From contig CAVZYJ010000001.1 of NCBI GenBank assembly GCA_963779485.1, positions 38,403 through 102,402 on the forward strand: a DNA stretch of 64,000 nucleotides, read 5' to 3'. This document shows, in pieces, positions 53,400 to 61,411 of this stretch. The notes under the pieces are model-generated. The model was not told where the DNA came from and did no database searches. It was given only the letters and a program-made list of their open reading frames with translations. Position 1 is the stretch's first letter. Every line of letters starts with the position of its first letter. A program made the translations under genes and the position numbers. This stretch comes from CAVVJA01 sp963779485 (GTDB lineage: Bacteria > Actinomycetota > Actinomycetes > Mycobacteriales > Jatrophihabitantaceae).

Positions 53400-55886
53400 G
53401 GCGTGCTCCTCGCGGGGATATTCGCCGGTGGCCGGCGGATTGTCTGTTCGCTCGCCCACTCCGTCAGGACGCCGGCGCTGATCAGCCGGTCCACCTCGGA
53501 GTCGTTCAGGTCGAGCAGTCGGGCGGCGAGTTCGCGGGTGTGTTGGCCGGTGAACGGCGCGGGCCGGATCTCGGGATCGGCGACCCGCCGGAAGCATGCT
53601 GGCGCGTTCTCTGTCGGCATGGGCTCGTCGAAGCCCGGTTGCTCCATTCGCCGGAAGAACCGGCGCGCCTGCAGATGCGGGTCATCGGTGTAGTCGCTGA
53701 CTCGCTGCATCATCCCGGCGGGGACCCCGGCCTGCTGGAGTAGCTGCATGGCCGTCCGCGGGGGATGTCGCCGGGTCCACTCCGCGACCGCCGCGTCTAG
53801 GGCCGCCCGATGCGCGACGCGGCCGGCGGCGTCGGCGAGGTCGGGATCGCTGGCTAGATCGGTCCGGTCGAGCACGCCGCACAGTCGGGGGAAGTCTTCG
53901 TCACCGCGGATGTCCACGACGCACCACTCGTCGTCGCCGGCGCACGGATACAGGCCGCGCGGTGCGTCGCCCGGCCCGACGTTTCCGACCGCGACCACCG
54001 CACCGGGTGACAGGGACTCGGTGGCGAACAAGTCCGCGAACTGCCCGAGCATTGTCTCGGCTTGCGACGCGCTGATCTTGGCGCCTCGCCCGGTACGCCG
54101 CCGGGCGATAAGTGCGGCGGCCACGGCCGCGGCCTCGACCCGCGCTGCTGCATGGTCCGGGTAGACGGTGGAGGCGTCGCAGAAGCCGTCGGGCGTACCG
54201 GGGTAGGCCCACAGCCCGGTCAATCCGGTCGAGGCCCGAACCAGCGGTCCGTAGCCCATGCGCTCGGCCCATGGCCCGGACGCGCCGAAGGCGCTGCTGT
54301 CAGCGACAACGAGCTGCGGGTTGATATTCCGCAATATGTCGTAGCCGAGTCCGAGCGACTCGAGCGTCCCCGGCTTGAAGTTCGACAAGATGACATCGGA
54401 CTTGGCGGCCAGCTGCAGGAAGAGCTCTCGGCCGCGGGCGGAGCGCAGGTCTAGTCCGAGCCCAAGCTTGCCGCGGTTCCCCCACGCGAAGCTCGCGGTC
54501 ATCGCGGCGCCGGTGATCGACTGCCGGCTGCCGTCTGGGAAGGCGGGCGCCTCGATCTTGATGACCTCCGCGCCCATATCGCTGAAGAGCCGGCCGGCCT
54601 CGGCACCGACGACAATCACGCCGAGATCCAGGACACGAAGCCCGGCAAAGGGCCGTCGGCGTGGCGGCTGGCTCGCGGCCTGCGCCGCACCGGGTTTCGG
54701 CGGCGCAGGCCCCAGCGAGTCGAGACGCTCGTCAGGACTGCCCGTGGTCGGCACGGACGCATCCGGACCGTCGTCAGGATCGTCCGCGATGCGTGCCGGC
54801 CGACGAAGACCCGCGCGGACGCCGTCGAACTCGATGAACCCGTTCGGCACTCGAGCCGACACGCCGGGCGCGACGTCGAGGTCGATGAACGCGCCGCGGG
54901 CCGCAAAGTGGGGCTCCTGGAGGACCTCGGACGGCGTCATCAGCCCGGCGATTGGAACGCCGTAGCGTTGCCCGGCCTTGACAAGCTCCGCGCGAACTCG
55001 TCGCGCGAACAGCGCGGCGTATGCCGGGAAGAGCCGGTCGGACGCCGCGAAGCGGGCGCCCAGTTCGTCGTACGCAGGGTCGGCGAACTCCTCGGGCTCG
55101 CCCAGCCAAGCACGCATGCCGCGCCACTGACGCGGGCTCAGCACGCAGATGCGAACGTGGCCGTCGGCACACGGGAAGATCGGATAAAGGTGCCGGACGT
55201 CGGGACGGCCACGCGGCCCCGCGGAGTGCGGGACACCACCGGTCGCGCTGCCCGCGATGCCGTAGCCCGGGTCGATCGCCTGGGCGGTCACCTCGTAGAT
55301 CGACACGTCGACGTGGTCGCCCAGGCCGATGCTCAATCGGTTGAAGTATGCGATGAGCGCCGCCCACGCGGCCTGAATCGCCGCGGTTTCCACGGCCAGC
55401 GGACCGGGCGGCAGCAGCGGCGGCAGTCCCGGGATCCCCGAGCGGGACAGCACGCCGCCAAGGGCGAGGTGCACCCGGTCGCTGCCGACCCAGTCGCGAT
55501 AGGGGCCGGTCTGCCCGAAGTCGGTGACCGAAACGACAACGAGCTGCGGGTAGAGCCGAGAGCAGAGCATCCGGTCCGATGCCCAGGGAGTCCAGCCGTC
55601 CGGGCGGCAGATCCTCGACGAGGATATCGGCCGTGGCGAGCAGCCGGTGCAGCCGAGCGCGTCCGTCCGGTGCGGTCACGTCCACCGGCACGATCCGCTT
55701 GTTGGCGTTGTGAGTGGCGTTGCGGATGGCGGCGTCCCGCGTGTCGCACCGCGGCAGCGCGATTCGTATGACATCGGCGCCCAGATCGCCGAGAAAACGC
55801 GCGGTGAGCTCCGCCTTGCCGTCCGTCAGGTCAATCACCCGGACGTCCGACAACGGCAGCTCGCCCGCTGTCTCGTCGGTCGTCAT
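53396..55886 (-). pseudogene. Tandem CaiB/BaiF CoA-transferase, frameshifted
   Basis: About 830 residues if repaired: two class III CoA-transferase halves. The first frame starts MTTDETAGELPLSDVRVIDL, DLGADVIRIALPRCDTRD, and runs to SLGIGPDALLSALPAA. Its continuation is in another frame: LYPQLVVVSVTDFGQTGPYR to FAARGAFIDLD. The second half is intact: LRVLDLGVIVVGAEAGRLFS, DMGAEVIKIEAPAFPDGSRQ, NFKPGTLESLGLGYDILRNI. The break lies near 55553-55560; one extra base explains it. It would transfer CoA to the acid substrate of this operon. The start overlaps a small lipoprotein gene. Confidence 0.85.
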
Positions 55887-56071
55887 TCCGGCAGCCCGCC
55901 GCGCTTTCTGGCGCGAAGCGGCAGTTTGGCTACCACGGTGCCCGGACCGCCCGGTGACGCGGGAGGTGTTCTCGCACCCGACCGCGAGCTGTTGTCATTG
56001 CCGGGGCACGCCGCGAGCGCCAGCGCCAGCATGGCAGTGAGGGCGAGGGGGAACTTCGCAATCTTGCTCAT
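55883..56071 (-). CDS. Short lipoprotein-like ORF at the head of the CoA-transferase operon
   Basis: 62 residues from ATG 56071 (MSKIAKFPLALTAMLALALA, then AC). Positive N-terminus, hydrophobic core and lipobox LALAAC with Cys22. Only 40 Ser/Pro/Gly/Arg-rich residues follow. Its TGA overlaps the CaiB ATG (ATGA). It looks like the lipidated start of a substrate-binding protein that has lost the rest, or a true short lipoprotein. Unresolved. Confidence 0.55.
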   Translation of the reverse strand: MSKIAKFPLALTAMLALALAACPGNDNSSRSGARTPPASPGGPGTVVAKLPLRARKRGGLPE

Positions 56072-56201
56072 CGGACTCGCCTTCTGCCCGACATCGGGCC
56101 GTCGCCGCCGATCGGTCTGGAGGGTGAAGCGACGCCGCATGCTTAGCGATCACGTCCGCGTCTTAGGCTGCGGCGGCACGAGATGTCGGCATACCATATT
56201 A

Positions 56202-56218
56202 CGGACGGCATCCGTCCG
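56202..56218. promoter_or_regulatory. Palindromic operator candidate for the TetR regulator
   Basis: CGGACGG-CAT-CCGTCCG is a perfect 7-bp inverted repeat with a 3-base spacer, in the 282-base divergent interval between the operon head (56071) and tetR (56354). An AT-rich stretch CATACCATATTA lies directly left. The dyad size suits a TetR dimer. Confidence 0.65.
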
Positions 56219-56353
56219 CAAGTGGCTCGTGGAGGAAATCTACTCGACACGCGGGGAGTCGACGCCGGCTCGGCCTCTGCTGCGGTGCGGCTGGCTGGTC
56301 GAGGCGATCGGCACTCGTGTGAGCCGCGGCGCGGATAGCGGACGGGATGCACA

Positions 56354-56986
56354 ATGTCGGCTATGAACGCGACGCCGATGAACGTCCCCGCGAGTGGGCG
56401 TCCGCGCGATCCCGGACTCGACGCTCGGGTGCTCGACGCGGCGTTCTCCGTCTACGCGAGGCGGGGCTGGGCCGGCTTCACGATCGAGGAAGTGGGGCGT
56501 CAGGCCGGCGTCGGCAAGTCGTCGCTGTACCTGCGCTGGCCGTCCAAGCTCGCCCTTCTGCTGGACAGCATCCGGTTCCGGGAACGGGACAACTTCGTTT
56601 CGGACACAGGAAATCTCCGACACGACCTTCTCGCGTTAGCACGGCAGACCTTCGACCGGCTCAACGGCGAGGACGGCGCGGTAACCCTCCGCCTCATCGT
56701 CGAGTCACGCTTCTACGACGACCTCCGCGAGGGCCTGGCCTCAGCGGCGCACGTGGAGCAGCTCCACGCGACCCGGGCGATCGTCCGTCGTGCGATCAAG
56801 CGCGGCGACCTCCCCGCCGGCGCATCGGTGACCCTCATCAGCGACATGATCGCCGGCTCCGTCCTCAATCACACCCTGGTCACACCGCCGCACCTGCATG
56901 ACGCGATGGAGGCACAGTCCGAGCAGTTCTTCGAGCAACTCGTCGACATAGTGCTCGCCGGCGTACAACACGTGAACTCCCCATAG
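56354..56986 (+). CDS. TetR-family transcriptional regulator
   Basis: 210 residues; ATG at 56354, 56366 or 56378. The DNA-binding domain is LDARVLDAAFSVYARRGWAG, FTIEEVGRQAGVGKSSLYLR and WPSKLALLLDSI. The ligand-binding part is helical (LLALARQTFDRLNGEDGAVT to FEQLVDIVLAGVQ). It is divergent from the CaiB-crotonase-thiolase-DUF35 operon, with a palindrome between them, so it probably represses it and responds to a CoA ester or its acid. Confidence 0.92.
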   Translation: MSAMNATPMNVPASGRPRDPGLDARVLDAAFSVYARRGWAGFTIEEVGRQAGVGKSSLYLRWPSKLALLLDSIRFRERDNFVSDTGNLRHDLLALARQTFDRLNGEDGAVTLRLIVESRFYDDLREGLASAAHVEQLHATRAIVRRAIKRGDLPAGASVTLISDMIAGSVLNHTLVTPPHLHDAMEAQSEQFFEQLVDIVLAGVQHVNSP

Positions 56987-57070
56987 CCCAACTAAACCCT
57001 CCAACCTGAAATCACGGCACGGGTTGACCGCTCTACGTATGGCACACGAAGCGCCAGACTGGGAGGGCTG

Positions 57071-57474
57071 ATGACGACGACAACCCGGGCCGCGGCGACC
57101 ACGGTGCGACAGCTTCTGGACGCCTTCCTGGCCGGCGACCTCGAGGCGTTCATGTCCTACATCGACGACGATATCGAATGAATACCGCGGAGCACCACCC
57201 GTTCCTTCCCCAGCAATACCGGCGGCGGCAGCAGCTTCTGAACGACGTGGTGACCAAGATTGCGGCGGAATTGGACGGTTTCCGGTTCGATATCCAGCGG
57301 GTGCTGGCCTGCGGGGATGTCGCGGTCAGCCAGCTGCGATATGCGGGCACGGTCAACCGAGCGCGGAACTTCACCGACGCGTACCGGATCAGCACTGTCA
57401 TGCTCTGCCAACGAGCTGGCAGCGGCTCGGCTCGCCGTCGGGTGGAGCGTGATCGACTTCGACGGATCGACTGA
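57071..57474 (+). pseudogene. SnoaL-like gene, frameshifted and 3'-truncated
   Basis: ATG 57071 starts TTTTRAAATTVRQLLDAFLA and GDLEAFMSYIDDDIE, then TGA. The next frame continues at once with NTAEHHPFLPQQYRRRQQLL, NDVVTKIAAELDGFRFDIQR and VLACGDVAVSQLRYAGTVNR. A missing G (GAATGAAT for GAATGGAAT, giving IEWNTAEHHPF) at 57180 explains the break. After about 57390 the sequence no longer fits SnoaL, so the 3' end is also lost. Confidence 0.75.
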
Positions 57475-57516
57475 CCGCGTCAGGACCGATGGTGGCTGCG
57501 GGTGGGTGTGGGTGAC

Positions 57517-58374
57517 ATGACCGGGTGGACAAGTCAGCATGTGCGGCATGTCGGTGAGATGCTCCGGCAGGGGCGGAATCCTGCCGCGCGGGTTTACGAG
57601 AGCATCGGATCGGATTGCTTCCTGGCCGTGGCCCCCGGCTGGCTGAATCTGGGGCTATGGGACGGTCCAGGTTCGGAGGATGAGGCCGAGAAGGCCTGCC
57701 GCCGGCTGGTGGAAACGATGGCGGCGGTGCTGCCCGCCGGGGGTGTGATCGTTGATGTCGGCAACGGGCTCGGCACACAGGATCCGGTGATCGCTCAGGT
57801 CGTTCACCCGAGCCGGCTGGTCGCGGTCAACGTTGCCGAGTGGCAGCTGGTAGCCGGCCGGGATCGGCTTGCTGCGGCCGCTGCCGCGCCGGTGGTCGGC
57901 GATGCGGTCCGGTTGCCGATCGCCGCGGGCAGCGCCGACGGGATCATCAGCGTGGAAGCGGCATTCCATTTCCGGTCCCGGAAGGCCTTCTTCGACGAGT
58001 GTTACCGGGTGCTTCGGCCCGGCGGCGTCGTGAGCATCTCCGACATCGCGACCCAACGGTGGCCGCGCGATCCCGCTGAGCTCATCGCCGGCTTGACTCA
58101 GCTGCGGCTGTTCGGTCTGCGCCCAAACGCGGCCATGACGGCCACACAGATCACCGACGCCGCTCGCGCGGCCGGCCTGACGGACGTGCAGGCAACGAAC
58201 TGCGGCGACCGTGTGATCGCCCCGGCGCTTCGGCTCACGGCGGCGCGGCTATCACGTGCTCCGGCCGCGCCCACGGGGCATCGGGCAGCGGCTCGCGTGC
58301 TGCTGTGGCAAGTGGAGCTACTGTGGCGACACCGGATCATCGACTATCTGCTGCTGCGCGCGGCACGGCCCTAA
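57517..58374 (+). CDS. SAM-dependent methyltransferase (UbiE/SmtA-like)
   Basis: 285 residues from ATG 57517 (MTGWTSQHVRHVGEMLRQGR); a GTG 5 codons earlier is possible. WLNLGLWDGPGSEDEAEKAC precedes the SAM motif I VIVDVGNGLGTQDPVIAQ. Motif II-III follow: VVGDAVRLPIAAGSADGIIS, VEAAFHFRSRKAFFDECYRV and LRPGGVVSISDIATQRWP. This is the pattern of small-molecule C- or O-methyltransferases of secondary metabolism. No other biosynthetic gene adjoins. Confidence 0.88.
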   Translation: MTGWTSQHVRHVGEMLRQGRNPAARVYESIGSDCFLAVAPGWLNLGLWDGPGSEDEAEKACRRLVETMAAVLPAGGVIVDVGNGLGTQDPVIAQVVHPSRLVAVNVAEWQLVAGRDRLAAAAAAPVVGDAVRLPIAAGSADGIISVEAAFHFRSRKAFFDECYRVLRPGGVVSISDIATQRWPRDPAELIAGLTQLRLFGLRPNAAMTATQITDAARAAGLTDVQATNCGDRVIAPALRLTAARLSRAPAAPTGHRAAARVLLWQVELLWRHRIIDYLLLRAARP

Positions 58375-58522
58375 CCCGGCCTGGCTCGCACCGCGTCCGA
58401 CTCGCCTACATTCGGCTACCGCCCGGATCGACGGCTCCGGCGCCGCCGGCCGCGTAGCCGCCGTCGATCTCAGTGTGACGGGGCGGCCGTTTCGGCACAC
58501 TTGGCTGGTGGCTGGTGAGGTG

Positions 58523-59245
58523 ATGTCGCAGTTGCGGCGCGCGGTGTATGACGGGGATGGCCCGGCGATGGTGGCGGCGGTGAGCGCGGCGGGATTCGAC
58601 GGGTGCCTGCAGCTGGTCGGGGAGGTGCTGATGGGCGCGCTCGATCGGGCCGCGCCGGGAGCCGACGATCGTGCTGGGCGCTGTGTGGCCGCGTTGCGGG
58701 CGCGGGACTGGGACGGCGACCGGCAGCTGGCCGACACGCTCGAGCAGGCGCGGGCCGCGACGCCATCGGGCGAGCTGGTTGAGCTGGCCGTCGACCTGGA
58801 GCAGCTGGCCGACCTGCTCGACGCCGGCCCGGACAGCGGCCCTGGCCGCCTGGATCTGGTCACCGGAGAGGCCTGGCCGCAGGCCGCGTTCGAAGACGAA
58901 TGGACCGATGAGCCGAACGATGACCAGACCAACGACGCCGAGCGGTGGCTCACGGTCTGGCCGCTCGGGTCACGCGCCGCCTACCGGGACATGGCCGATT
59001 TCGCTGCCACCCGCACCGACCCCGCTTTGGTCGGCCGTTTGGAGATCGCTCTGGATGGGCGTGGCGCATTCAGCCGGTTCAAGCATGTGCTGGCCAACTG
59101 GCCGATCGATCGTCAGGACTGGTTCGCATTCTCCGACGACCGGCGTCGCGGGCGGGCCCGGGCCTGGCTCGCCGAAGCCGGCTACCGCGCCCGGCCCAGC
59201 CGACCACCCCCACATCCCGGGCTGGCTAGGGCTCCAGATCCGTGA
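58523..59245 (+). CDS. UPF0158-family protein
   Basis: 240 residues from ATG 58523; an in-frame GTG at 58475 is an alternative. The N-terminal part is helical and acidic (LRRAVYDGDGPAMVAAVSAA to LEQLADLLDA). The C-terminal part is the UPF0158 signature: LPVWPLGSRAAYRDMADFAA-like WLTVWPLGSRAAYRDMADF, GRLEIALDGRGAFSRFKHVL and WFAFSDDRRRGRARAWLAEA. No function is known for UPF0158. It follows the methyltransferase on the same strand, 148 bases away. Confidence 0.75.
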   Translation: MSQLRRAVYDGDGPAMVAAVSAAGFDGCLQLVGEVLMGALDRAAPGADDRAGRCVAALRARDWDGDRQLADTLEQARAATPSGELVELAVDLEQLADLLDAGPDSGPGRLDLVTGEAWPQAAFEDEWTDEPNDDQTNDAERWLTVWPLGSRAAYRDMADFAATRTDPALVGRLEIALDGRGAFSRFKHVLANWPIDRQDWFAFSDDRRRGRARAWLAEAGYRARPSRPPPHPGLARAPDP

Positions 59246-59389
59246 GCGACGCGCAGATGGATTGTTCCATCCAGGCATGCTCAAGGACTTTGGCCGTCGA
59301 GTCCCATTCACTGGCGGCTGGATGAAATTGGGCCTGCGCGGGGCAGTGCCCCGCGGAGTGGTGGGCTTTGAGGTTGAGTTCCTCGGTGC

Positions 59390-59640
59390 CTACCTGCCGT
59401 TTTCGATAGCGGCGAGTTCATTATCGCGCTCGGGATAGAGCAGCGCCATGGAGCTGTCGGAGAGGTAGCGGCGCTCGCCGGCTTGCCATTCGTCGTGCAT
59501 GTCGGCCAGCACGGCGCCGACGAGGCGGATGACCGCGGCGGTGTTGGGGAAGATGCCGACGACGCGGGAGCGGCGTTTGATCTCCTTGTTGATCCGCTCG
59601 AGCGGACTGGTCGACCACGTCCCCCGGCCGGCGTCGGCGT
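59390..59640 (-). mobile_element. IS256-family transposase C-terminal remnant, fused in frame to a foreign N-terminus
   Basis: TWSTSPLERINKEIKRRSRV and VGIFPNTAAVIRLVGAVLAD, then MHDEWQAGERRYLSDSSMAL, are the last 75 residues of an IS256/Mutator transposase. The open frame begins at 59824 with MMTSTPLAPLPAM and RFIGTLALFGAALLTGGTVL, a membrane-type N-terminus ending at HADPGSPTAAFAEYA near 59640. The DDE core is absent, so it cannot transpose. Confidence 0.85.
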
Positions 59641-59824
59641 ACTCGGCGAAGGCCGCCGTCGGCGAGCCGGGATCGGCGTGCGCGGGATGGAGCACAGTTC
59701 CCCCGGTCAGCAGCGCGGCGCCGAACAACGCCAGCGTGCCGATGAATCGGTACGGCGGTCGCGGACGGGCGGGGTCCGGTGGGGCCATCGCTGGAAGCGG
59801 CGCTAGTGGGGTGCTGGTCATCAC
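59641..59824 (-). pseudogene. N-terminal fragment of a membrane protein, truncated by the IS256 remnant
   Basis: About 60 residues: Pro-rich start, one hydrophobic helix (IGTLALFGAALLTGGTVL) and HPAHADPGSPTAAFAEYADA. The rest has been replaced by the end of an IS256 transposase. It may be part of a multi-helix protein similar in type to the one encoded at 60096-60719. Confidence 0.6.
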
Positions 59825-60095
59825 GATGTCCCTTTCCTATCGGTTCGCTGGAGCAGGCCCGCAGGTCACACGGGGGACCGTTCTGGGGGATTGGGGTGGA
59901 CGGAGTTCTCAGCAGCGACGTTGAGGCAGGTGACCGTGCCCGCTGGTGGCGCGAGCGAAGGATGGTCGGCGGGGGCGGGCAGTCACGCCTGCTGCGGCGT
60001 GTGGAGTGGCTCGCTGTCGAGACGGCTGCCAGGGCTCGGCCACGTCGACGGCCGCGGGCGCGCCGACACCTCCCGCTGCTCGGCCCCCAAGCTGA

Positions 60096-60719
60096 CTAGG
60101 CGTTGTCAGGACGGTCGGCTGTTCGAGCGCGCACCAGCCGTACGCCGGTCGCAAGCAGCCACGCCATCCAGGCGAAGTAGCCGGGCACCCCCACGAACAA
60201 CAGGAGCGTCGAGCCGTCCGCGATCGCGAGGTTGGCCGCACCGGCAGCGAGGAGCAGGCCTCCCCCGGCCACGCCGAGCAGCAGCTGCCACCGCGGCGTC
60301 AGCCTGGTCGCATGCGTCGCCAGCGCGGCGCCGATGAAGGTGGTGCCGAGTGCCGGCAGCGCCAGCGCGAACGCTGCTGCATGCATGTGCCAGGCGAGCC
60401 CGAACTCCGAGCTCGGCTTGGCGAGATTGCCGGCGGACAGCACGACTCCGTCCCACAGAACGGCGTAGACCGCGAAGACGGCCGAGAAAGTCGCGCCTGC
60501 GGCCACCGCGAGGCGCGACCAGTCCACGCCCGCACCCCCGCGGCGCCCGACGAGCCCGTGGAGACCGGTCAGGAAGCCGAGCAGCAGCGGCAGGTACAGC
60601 GCCTGCAAGCCGACCGCGATCGCGACCGAGCCCCGGTGTTCCGCGTGGTAGGCGAGCACCTCCTTGATCGGGGCCCCGTAGCTTGGCGCTCCCGCCAACA
60701 CCACCGCGTTCTCGATCAC
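60096..60719 (-). CDS. Multi-pass membrane protein
   Basis: 207 residues from GTG 60719, about six helices (VAIAVGLQALYLPLLLGFLT, LAVAAGATFSAVFAVYAVLW, AWHMHAAAFALALPALGTTF, WQLLLGVAGGGLLLAAGAAN, LLLFVGVPGYFAWMAWLLAT). A conserved-looking His pair lies in FGLAWHMHAAAF. I do not recognise a function. Its start is only 25 bases from the divergent ACT-domain gene, so promoters overlap, or one start is misplaced. Confidence 0.65.
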   Translation of the reverse strand: MIENAVVLAGAPSYGAPIKEVLAYHAEHRGSVAIAVGLQALYLPLLLGFLTGLHGLVGRRGGAGVDWSRLAVAAGATFSAVFAVYAVLWDGVVLSAGNLAKPSSEFGLAWHMHAAAFALALPALGTTFIGAALATHATRLTPRWQLLLGVAGGGLLLAAGAANLAIADGSTLLLFVGVPGYFAWMAWLLATGVRLVRARTADRPDNA

Positions 60720-60744
60720 AACGCTGGACCATCAGACGCGATCG

Positions 60745-61131
60745 GTGTGCGAGAGTGCACTGGTGTCGGTCGCTGATCATCAGACGCTGCGGGTGCTGGA
60801 GGGTCGATACGTACTGGAGCGCGTCGTATCGGACGTCGAGGTCGCCCGTGATGGCGAGATGCTCGCGGTCGTGCGCGGCCCTGACGGCGGAGCCTGCAGG
60901 CGACGCCAGGATGCGGCCGACGACGCTTGGGCGGCGCTGTGGAATGGCGACGAGGCGCACCCGCCAAACGCGACCGGCATGTTGGCTGCGATCGTGACGC
61001 CGCTCGCGGCCGGCAATGTGCCTGTCTGGGTCGCTGCCAGCTTCGACGGCGACATCGTGCTGATCCCGGTTGATCAGGTGAACGAGGCCTCTGAGTTGCT
61101 GCGCCGGGCCGGTCACCGGGTGATTGGCTGA
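60745..61131 (+). CDS. ACT-domain protein
   Basis: 128 residues from GTG 60745; GTG 60763 (VSVADHQTLRVLEGRYVLER) is an alternative. The end VPVWVAASFDGDIVLIPVDQ and VNEASELLRRAGHRV is the second half of an ACT_7-type pair, often found in amino-acid-sensing proteins of unknown role. The first half (YVLERVVSDVEVARDGEMLA) fits the partner ACT-like unit. A small regulatory ligand-binding protein is likely. Confidence 0.75.
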   Translation: MCESALVSVADHQTLRVLEGRYVLERVVSDVEVARDGEMLAVVRGPDGGACRRRQDAADDAWAALWNGDEAHPPNATGMLAAIVTPLAAGNVPVWVAASFDGDIVLIPVDQVNEASELLRRAGHRVIG

Positions 61132-61411
61132 AGAACCGGGCACCGGTCAAACTCGACGAGTGCGTCATCGGCCGACACCGGGTCCATCACCCACTGCAAG
61201 AAGGCGGCGGCGTGACAGACGACTGCCACCCCGGCCGGCCCGGGCATCGCCCCGCCAGCCAGAACGAAGATTACTTGCGCACCGCGTAGCGCAGATGCAG
61301 GACGCCGGGATCCTCCAGCGTGCGCACCAGATCGAGTTCTAGCGTAATTCGGGCGCGGCCGCGCCTGGCTGCCAAGAGTACAAACGGCCCCCTGGCAGCC
61401 AGGCTTGTTGA

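Noticed and set aside
53748..54164. Plus-strand frames opposite the CoA-transferase
   Set aside because: Shadow frames; the minus strand has continuous CaiB similarity.
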